Positions 33,168 to 41,323 of a DNA stretch of 55,816 bases are shown here, piece after piece (position 1 is the stretch's first letter; the number at the start of each line of letters is the position of its first letter). The position numbers and the translations under genes are program-made. The DNA comes from Bacteroidales bacterium. Lineage in GTDB: Bacteria; Bacteroidota; Bacteroidia; Bacteroidales; WCHB1-69. The notes under the pieces were generated by a model. That model worked only from the letters and a program-made list of their open reading frames with translations, did no database searches and was not told the origin of the DNA. The stretch lies in assembly GCA_017615595.1 (NCBI GenBank), contig JAFZZT010000001.1:1-55816 (forward strand). The letters are read 5' to 3'.

Positions 33168-33446
33168 ATGAGTCGTTCATTAAAAAAAGGTCCCTATATA
33201 CACTACAAACTGGAGCAACGCGTACTCGATGCTCAGGCATCTGGTAAGAAATCGACGATCAAGACTTGGTCCCGCGCTTCTATGATCTCCCCGGATTTCG
33301 TAGGTCTTACCATCGCTGTCCACAACGGCAACAAGTTCATCCCCGTCTATGTGACTGAGAACATGGTCGGCCACAAACTTGGTGAGTTCGCCCCCACCCG
33401 TATATTCAGAGGACACGCAGGACAAAAAGACAAAGGTTCCAAATAA
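33168..33446 (+). CDS. rpsS: 30S ribosomal protein S19; last gene of this ribosomal block
   Basis: A 92-residue S19: [41 protein letters not shown], then [22 protein letters not shown]. It forms the head of the small subunit with S13. In Bacteroidota rplV and rpsC normally follow at once. Here the operon stops at a strong terminator about 60 bases later. Confidence 0.98.
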   Translation: MSRSLKKGPYIHYKLEQRVLDAQASGKKSTIKTWSRASMISPDFVGLTIAVHNGNKFIPVYVTENMVGHKLGEFAPTRIFRGHAGQKDKGSK

Positions 33447-33508
33447 CAAAGACGGAACCACGACGCTGCTTTCTTCCAAAGATTATACATCTACACAACA
33501 TAATCACG

Positions 33509-33538
33509 AATCCCTTCCCGCCGGAAGGGATTTTTTTT
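33509..33538 (+). terminator. Rho-independent terminator after rpsS
   Basis: AATCCCTTCC and GGAAGGGATT form a perfect 10-bp stem with the loop CGCC, followed by eight T. It is the strongest terminator in the window and ends the ribosomal block. Confidence 0.92.
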
Positions 33539-33554
33539 AATTACCTCCCACCTT

Positions 33555-33585
33555 TTTGCCTCTCTCAAAAAAAAATCTATCTTTG
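33555..33585 (+). promoter_or_regulatory. Promoter for the paired membrane-protein genes (TTTG, 19 bases, TATCTTTG)
   Basis: TTTG at 33555-33558, 19 bases, then TATCTTTG at 33578-33585 and CATT. This is a full match to the Bacteroidota -33/-7 pattern, 32 bases before the ATG at 33618. Confidence 0.75.
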
Positions 33586-33617
33586 CATTTTCAATCACAT
33601 CCCAAAAAAATATCAAC

Positions 33618-34535
33618 ATGACAGACGAAAAGGATGACCGCGACCTTAGCGGAGACAAGACAGAGCAGGACCCCTCCAAAGGATACGTCAATATTGTAAT
33701 CAACAAGTATGAGCATCTGGTTGCTGCCCTGAGCAAACCCAAGACATTAGTCAAGACCATTATCGTCATTTCCACGATAGTGATGACCATCTTTGTCGGA
33801 ATTGCCCTCATTGCGCTGATGCTGCGGCAATACTACCCCTACAATTCGGTGCGGTCTAACAAATACGGCGCCACTATCATTAAAGATGAAGATACGGAAA
33901 TAATATATTGGCTCTTTAACTCCGCAGACCTCTGGGCCAACAGCGGCATTGAGGTGAAAGAGGGGGACATTATCTCCGTGCGCACATCGGGAGCTTTTAA
34001 CACCGCCATCCACCACCTGACGGATGACGCAAAAAATAATAAACCACAGTACAGATGGATAAGCCCTACTGGAGGCAAGCAGTCTGACGAGACACGAGAC
34101 CTCCTCCGAAATAAATACCGTATAGCGCCCAACGAAGAGCCTAACGTGATCTTAATGCAAGTCGTAAAGGAAGAAATTAGCAAGCACCTAAGTCCTTTGG
34201 ATCCGAACAATGTAAAAGAATACGCACCCTACTTTGACGGACGTTCAAGATCAGGGCAATCGCCTGAAATCTATGTCATCGGAATGGAGAAGGAGAACAT
34301 CAAGATTCACCAGGACGGCATTCTGCACTTCGCAGTCAATGACATTGCCCTGACAGATGCTATTATAGACTCGATGAGAGGGCATGAAAATGAACTCAAA
34401 TTGGACTCCACAAAAATCTCAAATAACAATAAGGAACCTGAATTGGATTATTACGAAAAGAATAACCTTGTAAATGCCTGGTTCACCGACAATGTGGGAT
34501 CTTTTTTAATAGTTATTGAACGTAAACGCCAGTAG
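33618..34535 (+). CDS. Membrane-anchored protein with a lectin-like (PA-IL-type) beta domain, paralogue A
   Basis: A 305-residue protein of no named family. A charged N-terminus (1-45) is followed by one membrane helix (about 47-69, IIVISTIVMTIFVGIALIALML) and an extracytoplasmic beta-rich part. That part has YWLFNSADLWANSGIEVKEGDIISVRTSGAF (about 97-127), a central loop, a DGILHFAVNDIALTD segment (233-247) and WFTDNVGSFLIVI (288-300). The pattern W-x2-(S/T)GI-x-V-x2-GD, SG, LxFxVND and DNxG is that of LecA/PA-IL-like galactose-binding lectins. The next gene repeats it. It starts a two-gene unit with its own promoter. Function unknown; cell-surface or periplasmic sugar or ligand binding is a guess. 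Confidence 0.7.
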   Translation: MTDEKDDRDLSGDKTEQDPSKGYVNIVINKYEHLVAALSKPKTLVKTIIVISTIVMTIFVGIALIALMLRQYYPYNSVRSNKYGATIIKDEDTEIIYWLFNSADLWANSGIEVKEGDIISVRTSGAFNTAIHHLTDDAKNNKPQYRWISPTGGKQSDETRDLLRNKYRIAPNEEPNVILMQVVKEEISKHLSPLDPNNVKEYAPYFDGRSRSGQSPEIYVIGMEKENIKIHQDGILHFAVNDIALTDAIIDSMRGHENELKLDSTKISNNNKEPELDYYEKNNLVNAWFTDNVGSFLIVIERKRQ

Positions 34536-34537
34536 CC

Positions 34538-36208
34538 ATGCCGTCCATCATACAAGCCATCAAGGATGCCATCCTCACCGAAATCTCTTCCGATGTCCGC
34601 ATTCAGGATCGATCATTCTGGTCTCAGCTGTTAGAGGAAAAGAAAAAAGACCATGACCCTTCTGCCTGGTCCATGCGATGGAAAGTGCGAACTGATAAGC
34701 CCTTTATCGTGACCAGATTCCTTTTCCGATGCCTGTACAACATTCTCCTCTGCTTCATCTGGCTCTGCAACACCATCTACGAGTTCATTTTCCGATGGTT
34801 CTCAGGACGGTGGCGGGGGTACTCCAAGGAAGAGAGTAAAGATATCAAAGGTCGTGATATTTTCAAGAGAGGCATTCGACCCTCTGCAGGCATCAATATC
34901 ATCTTGGCAGGTGTGGCACTGGTGGCCGGCATTGTAGCCATCGTGTACATCATAGTCTTCAACATCAACAATGTGGTGTTGGCGCCCAGCAACCTGCGTA
35001 CCAACACCAATGGCATCATCTCCATTGACCAGCCGGGATTGGAAACCCAACACTACTTCCTCCTTAATGCGGCCAACTTTTGGACCCCTACCGGCATTGC
35101 CCTCTCAAAAGGGGATAAGGTCTACATCACCGCTTCCGGCAGCATGTATGGCGACATCTATAACATGGATACATGCTCTCGGATGAATAAGAAACTAGAA
35201 TATTCCCGAAGCATCATCGGCCCTAACTACTTGCAAAATAAAACTGGCACACTTAACACGAAATACTGCATATATGGTCGGAACCCCTTTGACAAAGATG
35301 CCCGATTTGGTTCCTTGCTGTATCAAGTTTCTCCGCCTATTCCAGGTCCGAAACCCTATAACACAGACGGAGACACCACCATTCAACAAATAGTATTTGA
35401 CACGAATACACAAAAGAAAAACGATGCTGTATACCAATTTGAAGTGAAGGAGCATGGCGATCTTTACTTCTGCTTCAACGATATACTATTGGATACTACG
35501 ATTCTTAAAAAACTCGAATCTGATTATTTCAGAGATACTTCCAACCGAGATTTAAAAAAACTATACAAACCTCTTCTTGAGTGCGGATGGTATCGGGATA
35601 GCTTGAAAAAAATTGACAACATAGCTTTTAAGAAAGACACATCCTCTGTAGTCATTAAGATATGCTCTTACAAGAAAAAAGATTCTATTCAGAACGTTTT
35701 AGATTCCATCCGTAAAGGCTGCATTATCAATCCCTTAAATACAAATAGTTGGGAGTCCACATCACAGAATAGCCTTAATATTCAAAAGGATATAAACAGA
35801 TGGCTCTGGCTTCCCAACACTCCAGTTTTTTTGAATATTGACATAGATTCCAGCGGCTTATCACTTTTAGACATCCTGAAGAAAGCAAATTGGGTTGATA
35901 TAACGGAACACGATCCAACCATCTGGTTTCAAGACAATATCGGAGAAGTGCTGATTAATGTGCGCGTGGAGCATAACCTTGGGCATACTGCCATACCTTT
36001 CCCTAAAAAAATGATGACTTTGTGTTACCGCGGCGTGGAGCATTTCCGCAAATGGCCTAAAAAAAGACACCTTACCATGGCAGGATACATGCTCCTTGCC
36101 ATAACCTTAGCTTGCCTCGAACCTGTCATGATCCGGGGCATCCGCAAGATTCGGAGAAGAAAAGACAAGGCCAAATCCTCTTCTGAGCAGGCGACGGAAG
36201 CGCTATAG
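34538..36208 (+). CDS. Membrane-anchored protein with a lectin-like (PA-IL-type) beta domain, paralogue B
   Basis: A 556-residue relative of the preceding gene, starting two bases after its stop. An N-terminal cytoplasmic part (1-55) leads to hydrophobic segments at about 57-83 and 118-143. The outside domain then reads YFLLNAANFWTPTGIALSKGDKVYITASGSMYG (about 173-205), FGSLLYQV (258-265), HGDLYFCFNDILLDTT (306-321) and WFQDNIGEVLINVRV (about 465-480), aligning with paralogue A. A last helix follows at about 513-532 (MAGYMLLAITLACLEPVM), then a basic tail. It has a 140-residue insert between the FND and DNxG blocks that paralogue A lacks. No enzyme motif is visible. The stop is shared with the convergent gene through CTATAG. 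Confidence 0.7.
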   Translation: MPSIIQAIKDAILTEISSDVRIQDRSFWSQLLEEKKKDHDPSAWSMRWKVRTDKPFIVTRFLFRCLYNILLCFIWLCNTIYEFIFRWFSGRWRGYSKEESKDIKGRDIFKRGIRPSAGINIILAGVALVAGIVAIVYIIVFNINNVVLAPSNLRTNTNGIISIDQPGLETQHYFLLNAANFWTPTGIALSKGDKVYITASGSMYGDIYNMDTCSRMNKKLEYSRSIIGPNYLQNKTGTLNTKYCIYGRNPFDKDARFGSLLYQVSPPIPGPKPYNTDGDTTIQQIVFDTNTQKKNDAVYQFEVKEHGDLYFCFNDILLDTTILKKLESDYFRDTSNRDLKKLYKPLLECGWYRDSLKKIDNIAFKKDTSSVVIKICSYKKKDSIQNVLDSIRKGCIINPLNTNSWESTSQNSLNIQKDINRWLWLPNTPVFLNIDIDSSGLSLLDILKKANWVDITEHDPTIWFQDNIGEVLINVRVEHNLGHTAIPFPKKMMTLCYRGVEHFRKWPKKRHLTMAGYMLLAITLACLEPVMIRGIRKIRRRKDKAKSSSEQATEAL

Positions 36209-36532
36209 CATCCGTTCCAACTCCCCAACAAGCAGAGTCTCCATGGCACCGATTTTCCGGTCTGCCTCTATCAGCTTTCGGATGTCGGCCAGCACAACCT
36301 GTTTGTCGGAATCATCCCGCACATACAATTCCTTCTTCTCCTGCAAGAGTTGAAGGATTTCCGAGTCATTCATCGTATTGAAGAGTTTGCGGACTTTCAC
36401 CACATCGGCGGGGGTGCTCTTCTCCAATATGACACTCATCTCGTCCGGTTTGATCTTCCCGTCAAGATTGGCCACATAGAGCATTAACAACACAATGAAT
36501 TCTTCTTTGGTGATATTGGTATCCATATCCAT
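36203..36532 (-). CDS. Small TerB-like helical protein
   Basis: A 109-residue acidic, all-helical protein. TKEEFIVLLMLYVANLDGKIKPDEMSVI (about residues 8-35) resembles the first helices and DG-x-I-x3-E turn of TerB-like domains, and the ending IEADRKIGAMETLLVGELERML continues the helical bundle. TerB domains are linked to membrane-associated stress complexes. The cysteine-free sequence has no catalytic signature. Start is either ATG 36532 or ATG 36526 (MDMD). It converges on paralogue B and may or may not act with it; the two have separate promoters. Confidence 0.65.
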   Translation of the reverse strand: MDMDTNITKEEFIVLLMLYVANLDGKIKPDEMSVILEKSTPADVVKVRKLFNTMNDSEILQLLQEKKELYVRDDSDKQVVLADIRKLIEADRKIGAMETLLVGELERML

Positions 36533-36556
36533 GAAAATTTATATTCAATTAGGGAG

Positions 36557-36587
36557 CAAAGATAAACAAATTTCACAAATAGTGCAA
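36557..36587 (-). promoter_or_regulatory. Promoter for the TerB-like gene (TTG, 20 bases, TATCTTTG)
   Basis: On the minus strand TTG (36587-36585), 20 bases, TATCTTTG (36564-36557) then CTCC, 24 bases before the first ATG. It interlocks with the divergent MBOAT promoter. Confidence 0.65.
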
Positions 36588-36591
36588 TCAT

Positions 36592-36618
36592 TTTGCAACC
36601 AGATATTTTCTATCTTTG
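36592..36618 (+). promoter_or_regulatory. Promoter for the MBOAT operon (TTTG, 15 bases, TATCTTTG)
   Basis: TATCTTTG at 36611-36618 is followed by CCGCCGC, the same 15 bases as at the promoter at 406. A TTTG at 36592-36595 is a possible -33 box, though at a short 15-base spacing. The ATG is at 36641. Confidence 0.6.
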
Positions 36619-36640
36619 CCGCCGCAAAACAATCGGACAG

Positions 36641-38062
36641 ATGCTTTTCAACTCACTGGAATTCGCCATATTTCTCCCCATCGTGTTCCTGCTCTACTGG
36701 TTCGTGTTCCAGCGCAACCTGAAAGCGCAGAACCTCTTCATCGTGGCAGCATCCTACTTCTTCTATGGCTGCTGGGATTGGCGTTTCCTGTTCCTCATCG
36801 CCCTCACCTCCCTCTGCAGCTGGGGCAGCGGCCTCCTGATAGAACGGCACCGGGGCCACCCCGTGGCCAAGGCCGTCCATATCCTCAACATCGTGCTGAA
36901 CCTCGGCATCCTGGCCCTCTTTAAGTACTACGACTTCTTCGCCACCTCGTTTGCGCGCGCCTTCCTGCACGGGAACACCGATGGTCTGCTGCTGCACCTC
37001 GTCCTCCCCGTGGGCATCAGCTTCTATACTTTCCAAGCGTTGAGCTACAGCATCGATGTCTATCGGCAGAAGATGGCACCCGTGCGCGACATCATCCAGT
37101 TCTTCGCTTTCGTGAGCTTCTTCCCCCAGCTGGTCGCGGGCCCCATCGAACGGGCCACCAACCTGCTGCCGCAGTTCGGGCAGGCGCGGCATTTCGACTA
37201 CGACACCGCCGTGGACGGTCTGCGACAGATCCTGTGGGGACTCTTCAAGAAGATAGCCATCGCCGATGGCTGCGGCCTCTTCGTGGATCGCGTCTTCGGC
37301 GCATACCAGGAACAAAGCGGCTTCACGCTGGCCATCGCCGCGGTGCTGTTCGCCTTCCAGATCTATGGCGACTTCTCCGGCTACTCCGACATCGCCATCG
37401 GCACGTCCAAACTCTTCGGCATCCGCCTGATGCGCAACTTCAACAACCCCTACTTCAGCCGCGACATCGCCGAGTTCTGGCGGCGTTGGCACATCTCGCT
37501 GACCACCTGGTTCCGAGACTATGTCTATATCCCGCTGGGCGGCAGCCGCGTATCCAAGGCGAAGATTGTGCGTAACACGTTCATCATCTTTCTGTTGAGC
37601 GGATTCTGGCACGGGGCCAACTGGACGTTCCTCGCCTGGGGCGCCTATCATGCCCTGCTCTTCCTGCCGCTCATCCTGCTGGGACGCAACCGCAAATACA
37701 CCAACACCATCGCCGAAGGCCGGGCACTGCCCTCCCTCACCGAACTGCTCCAGATGACCCTCACCTTTGTCCTCGCCGTCATCGGCTGGGTCTTCTTCCG
37801 CGCCGACACCATCTCACAGGCCTGGCACTATCTGACACTCATCCCCCATGGCGGACAACCCGACCTCACCGGACTCGCGCCACTCTGCGCCTACATCCTC
37901 ATCATGCTGACAACCGAATGGCTCAACCGCTCACGCGAACACGGACTCGACCTGCGCAATATCAAGTCCCATCCCCTGAAATTCACGATATACTACCTCA
38001 TCATCATCATCCTGTTCCTCTCCTACAACGGCACGGAATCCTTCATCTATTTCCAATTCTGA
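36641..38062 (+). CDS. MBOAT-family membrane O-acyltransferase (AlgI/DltB-like)
   Basis: A 473-residue polytopic enzyme starting at ATG 36641 (MLFNSLEFAIFLPIVFLLYW); an upstream in-frame extension lies over the promoter and is rejected. About ten transmembrane helices are seen. The characteristic GPIERATNLLPQF (about 165-177), RRWHISLTTWFRDYVYIPLGGSR, and the catalytic histidine in LLSGFWHGANWTFLAWGAYHA are present. Family members pass acyl groups, often acetyl, across the membrane to extracellular glycans with an SGNH partner. Exactly such a partner follows two bases downstream, so O-acylation of a surface polysaccharide is likely. Confidence 0.93.
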   Translation: MLFNSLEFAIFLPIVFLLYWFVFQRNLKAQNLFIVAASYFFYGCWDWRFLFLIALTSLCSWGSGLLIERHRGHPVAKAVHILNIVLNLGILALFKYYDFFATSFARAFLHGNTDGLLLHLVLPVGISFYTFQALSYSIDVYRQKMAPVRDIIQFFAFVSFFPQLVAGPIERATNLLPQFGQARHFDYDTAVDGLRQILWGLFKKIAIADGCGLFVDRVFGAYQEQSGFTLAIAAVLFAFQIYGDFSGYSDIAIGTSKLFGIRLMRNFNNPYFSRDIAEFWRRWHISLTTWFRDYVYIPLGGSRVSKAKIVRNTFIIFLLSGFWHGANWTFLAWGAYHALLFLPLILLGRNRKYTNTIAEGRALPSLTELLQMTLTFVLAVIGWVFFRADTISQAWHYLTLIPHGGQPDLTGLAPLCAYILIMLTTEWLNRSREHGLDLRNIKSHPLKFTIYYLIIIILFLSYNGTESFIYFQF

Positions 38063-38064
38063 TC

Positions 38065-39006
38065 ATGAAAAAGTTCCTCCTCCGACTATCGATATTTACA
38101 CTCATCCTCTTCGTGCTGGCACTTGGGGCGGACCTCCTCATCACCCGTCAGTTCAAAAAACTCGAGTCGTCCCCGTTCGCCAACTGGAACGACATCTACC
38201 GGGGAGACATCCAAAGCGACCTGCTCATCATGGGCAGCTCGCGCGCATACGTGCAGATGAACCCCCGGATATTGGATAGCATCCTACACATCAACAGCTA
38301 TAACTTAGGGATGAACGGACGGGCGGTGGAGTCGCAAATGGTCAAGTACCATGTGTATCGGCACGAGGGAAACCGCAAGCCCAAGGTCATCCTGTACGAG
38401 ATCTACCAAGGCACGTTGTACACCAGCAATGGCTACGACCGCATCCAGTTTGTGCCCTATCTTCGGGATTTGTTTCTTTGGAAAGAGATTCGTCCTGTGG
38501 ATCATTTCACCTGGGCAGACGCCCTCATTCCAATGTGGCGTTATCGGAAATACAAATCAGACATCTTGGCCATCTTAAAAGGCACCTCTTTCTATCAACG
38601 GGCCGAGCATCAGGTTTACAAAGGCTTTGTTGACTACGACAAACCCTGGGATGGCAAGAAGTTAGCGAGCCTGGACACCATCCGTTACGGGCGAAATCCT
38701 TTAGCCATCAACGAGTTGAAGAAATTCCTGTCAGCGTGCAAGGAAGAGAACATTTCCGTGGTATTCGTCATTGCGCCTTTCTATATCGGCGCAACGGAGA
38801 AGATTGAAGACCTGCCCGGCATGTACAAACTGTTTCACGAAATTACCGACCCGTACGGCGTACCCATCCTAGACTACACCTACCATCCATTATCATACGA
38901 CACGACCTACTTCTACAATGCCTCACACCTCAACAGGAAGGGGGCAACCTTATTCTCCATACAGCTAGCGCACGATTTGGATTCCCTGAACATCATACCT
39001 AGATAA
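38065..39006 (+). CDS. SGNH-hydrolase-like partner of the MBOAT protein (AlgJ/DltD-like)
   Basis: A 313-residue protein starting at ATG 38065. One N-terminal membrane anchor (about 5-25, LSIFTLILFVLALGADLLI) leads to an extracytoplasmic SGNH domain. The nucleophile block is LLIMGSSRAYVQM (about 53-65, first serine pair). The oxyanion Gly/Asn block is YNLGMNGRA (about 82-90), and the last block is YNASHLNRKGA (about 288-298) with the catalytic histidine. The DxxH aspartate is here asparagine (NASH). With the preceding MBOAT it would complete acyl transfer to a glycan in the periplasm. Confidence 0.8.
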   Translation: MKKFLLRLSIFTLILFVLALGADLLITRQFKKLESSPFANWNDIYRGDIQSDLLIMGSSRAYVQMNPRILDSILHINSYNLGMNGRAVESQMVKYHVYRHEGNRKPKVILYEIYQGTLYTSNGYDRIQFVPYLRDLFLWKEIRPVDHFTWADALIPMWRYRKYKSDILAILKGTSFYQRAEHQVYKGFVDYDKPWDGKKLASLDTIRYGRNPLAINELKKFLSACKEENISVVFVIAPFYIGATEKIEDLPGMYKLFHEITDPYGVPILDYTYHPLSYDTTYFYNASHLNRKGATLFSIQLAHDLDSLNIIPR

Positions 39007-39023
39007 ACAAACAACAAAGACGT

Positions 39024-39647
39024 ATGAGAAAAACCCTTCTACTGATCATCATGCTGGCAGGATGCCTGGCTTTCGGGCAAAAGCATACTTTGTTGTTATA
39101 TGGGCCTGATGACAACGGAGAGATCTACACAAGTCTGGAAGAGGCACTGGAAACTCATGGTCCGGTGTATCGGCTAAAGCTGACGAAATTGCCTCAACGG
39201 GACTCTCTACCCGAAGCACTTTTCCTGTTGACAGACCTACGGGAACTCACGGTAAAGGGATGTCGGCTCAACATCGTCAACAGAGATATCGCCAAATTAT
39301 CACATCTCCGCATCCTCAATCTGGATCGCAACAAACTGGTACGGCTACCCGACGCCATCGGCGATTTACAGGAACTAGAGATGTTGATCATCAGTCGCAA
39401 TATGATTGAAATCCTCCCAGACTCCATCTCTAAACTCACAAAACTTCACACCATCGATGCATGGGACAATCCCATGTATCTTTTACCGGAAAGCATAACC
39501 AAGCTGCGAAAAACCTTAAAAACTATCGATTTACGGCAAATTCCATTGACAAAAAAGGAATATGAAGCCATGGAAAATCTCCTTCCAGAAACAGAAATTC
39601 TCTTCACCGACATCTGCGAATGCGAAAACAGACGGGATCATAACTGA
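39024..39647 (+). CDS. Secreted leucine-rich-repeat protein
   Basis: A 207-residue protein with an N-terminal signal (LLLIIMLAGCLAFGQ; LAGC could be a lipobox, making it a lipoprotein). Residues about 70-180 hold four or five 23-residue leucine-rich repeats of the LxxLxxLxLxxNxLxxLPxxI type, e.g. SHLRILNLDRNKLVRLPDAI and QELEMLIISRNMIEILPDSI. Such repeats bind proteins. It is 17 bases after the SGNH gene, probably in the same transcript, but no link to acylation is known. Confidence 0.8.
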   Translation: MRKTLLLIIMLAGCLAFGQKHTLLLYGPDDNGEIYTSLEEALETHGPVYRLKLTKLPQRDSLPEALFLLTDLRELTVKGCRLNIVNRDIAKLSHLRILNLDRNKLVRLPDAIGDLQELEMLIISRNMIEILPDSISKLTKLHTIDAWDNPMYLLPESITKLRKTLKTIDLRQIPLTKKEYEAMENLLPETEILFTDICECENRRDHN

Positions 39648-39722
39648 TTCGGATTGCCCCAAAAAAATCAATGTAAATTAGTCGGATTAGAAATTTTTTA
39701 TTCATCCGAATTAATTTTTATA

Positions 39723-39730
39723 TATATTTG
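39723..39730 (+). promoter_or_regulatory. -7 promoter element for speA
   Basis: TATATTTG followed by CCGCC, 28 bases before the ATG at 39759. The upstream part is very AT-rich; no TTG at the expected place. Confidence 0.6.
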
Positions 39731-39758
39731 CCGCCTGATATTTTAATACTTACTAGAG

Positions 39759-41174
39759 ATGAAGACCAAGTACATCGACCTTATTCAGCAGACCTACGAA
39801 TTCCCTCAAGAGGGCTTTAGCGTAGAGGATAACGAATTGTTATTCAACAATGTACCACTTATGGATGTCATCAAACAATATGGCACGCCATTGAAGATCA
39901 CCTACCTGCCCAAGATCTCGGAGAACATCCATAAAGCGAAGAGATACTTCAACGTTGCGCTTGCCAAAGCGGATTACCAAGGTTCGTACCATTACTGCTA
40001 TTGTACGAAAAGTTCTCATTTCGAGTTTGTATTATCCGAAGTGCTCAAAAACGATGTCCATTTGGAGACTTCTTCTGCTTTTGATCTGAATTTAATTGAA
40101 ACTTTACATGAATTAGGTCAATTCGAGAAGACCAACTACATCATCTGCAATGGTTGCAAAAAGCAGGCATACATCGACAACATTGCGATGATGTTGGAGA
40201 AAGGTTATGAAAACACGATACCGGTATTGGACAGCAAGCGGGAATTTGACTTGATTGAGAAATGTGTGACCAAACCCTGCCAGGTCGGCATCCGCATCGC
40301 GTCAGAAGAGGAGCCGCGTTTTGAGTTCTACACCTCACGTTTAGGCATCCGATACAACGACATCATCCCATTTTATCAAGAGCGCATCAAGAAAAACCCG
40401 AATTTCAAGTTGAAGATGTTGCACTTCTTCATCAACACGGGCATTCATGATACAGCCTACTATTGGAACGAATTGACGAAGTGTGTCAACCTGTATTGCG
40501 ACCTCAAGAAGATCGCGCCGGAGTTGGACTCTCTGAACATCGGCGGCGGCTTCCCCATCAAGAACTCGTTGTCTTTTGACTACGACTACGAGTACATGGC
40601 AGAGGAGATTGTCTCGCAGATCAAGCAGATATGCACGCGCGAGGGCGTGATGGAGCCGGAGATCTTCACCGAGTTCGGATCTTACACAGTCGGTGAGGCC
40701 AGCGCCGTGCTCTATTCCATCTTGCAGCAGAAACGCCAGAACGACAGAGAGTTGTGGAACATGATCGACAGCTCCTTCATGACCACCCTGCCCGACTCCT
40801 GGGCCTTGAACCAGCAGTTCATCATCTTGGCCATCAACCACTGGGATCGCGCCTACGAGAGAGTCTTCCTCGGCGGCCTGACGTGCGACAGCATGGACTA
40901 CTACAACTCGGAGGCCAACCTCAACGCCGTCTTCCTCCCGCAGATAGACTCCAACGCTTACCGTGGCGAAGAGAGTGACGACATCCAATACATCGGACTC
41001 TTCAACACGGGTGCCTACCAAGAGGCTCTGGGCGGTTACGGCGGCATACAACATTGCCTCACTCCCGCGCCGAAACACATCATCATAGACCGTGACGAAG
41101 AGGGCGAAGTGACCACCAAACTGTTTGCTAAAGAACAGAGTTACAAGTCGATGCTTAAAATTTTGGGCTACTAG
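39759..41174 (+). CDS. speA: Arginine decarboxylase (fold III, PLP-dependent, Bacteroidota type)
   Basis: A 471-residue pyridoxal-phosphate enzyme of the alanine-racemase-fold decarboxylases. The PLP lysine is Lys84 in YCTKSSHFEF, substrate and PLP contacts are in GGGFPIKNS (about 263-271) and EFGSYTV, and the inter-subunit catalytic cysteine is Cys376 in TCDSMDYY. The family (SpeA, LysA, NspC) decarboxylates basic amino acids. The length and the CNGCKKQAYI segment fit the Bacteroidota arginine decarboxylase, which makes agmatine for polyamines. Diaminopimelate or carboxynorspermidine decarboxylase is less likely. The stop codon lies in GGGCT-act-AGCCC, a small hairpin. Confidence 0.82.
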   Translation: MKTKYIDLIQQTYEFPQEGFSVEDNELLFNNVPLMDVIKQYGTPLKITYLPKISENIHKAKRYFNVALAKADYQGSYHYCYCTKSSHFEFVLSEVLKNDVHLETSSAFDLNLIETLHELGQFEKTNYIICNGCKKQAYIDNIAMMLEKGYENTIPVLDSKREFDLIEKCVTKPCQVGIRIASEEEPRFEFYTSRLGIRYNDIIPFYQERIKKNPNFKLKMLHFFINTGIHDTAYYWNELTKCVNLYCDLKKIAPELDSLNIGGGFPIKNSLSFDYDYEYMAEEIVSQIKQICTREGVMEPEIFTEFGSYTVGEASAVLYSILQQKRQNDRELWNMIDSSFMTTLPDSWALNQQFIILAINHWDRAYERVFLGGLTCDSMDYYNSEANLNAVFLPQIDSNAYRGEESDDIQYIGLFNTGAYQEALGGYGGIQHCLTPAPKHIIIDRDEEGEVTTKLFAKEQSYKSMLKILGY

Positions 41175-41195
41175 CCCACTATTCGATATTTTTTA

Positions 41196-41203
41196 TATTT
41201 TTG
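41196..41203 (+). promoter_or_regulatory. -7 promoter element for the SRP RNA gene
   Basis: TATTTTTG followed by CGGTC. The predicted start, about 6-7 bases on, coincides with the GGG at 41209 that opens the terminal stem of the SRP RNA. Confidence 0.7.
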
Positions 41204-41208
41204 CGGTC

Positions 41209-41312
41209 GGGTAAGTCTTGTACGATCTGCTCCCTTTTAACTCCCCCAGGACAGGAATGTAGCAAGGGTACATTGGTTGTAGCGATGCGATATAAGTAGC
41301 TTGCCCTTTTTT
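41209..41312 (+). ncRNA. ffs: Signal recognition particle RNA (4.5S-type, small bacterial)
   Basis: The domain IV core is visible: CAGG-ACA-GGAA-TGT-AGCA (around 41247-41264), i.e. the GGAA tetraloop closed by ACA/TGT and flanked by the symmetric CAGG/AGCA loop that binds Ffh. CTCCC and GGGTA arms lie outside it. The 5' GGGTAAG (41209-41215) pairs with the 3' CTTGCCC (41300-41306), closing a single long hairpin, and a run of seven T follows as terminator. Size is about 100 nt. It has its own promoter and no Alu domain, as expected for small bacterial SRP RNAs. The T run ends ten bases before the next start codon. Confidence 0.92.
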
Positions 41313-41323
41313 TATGTAACGAT

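Noticed and set aside
36653-37651. Open frame of 332 codons opposite the MBOAT gene
   Set aside because: Antisense shadow of a hydrophobic protein, giving the typical E/V/D-rich mirror sequence.
37918-38064. Upstream extension of the SGNH gene
   Set aside because: It overlaps the MBOAT coding region. The membrane anchor starts at ATG 38065.
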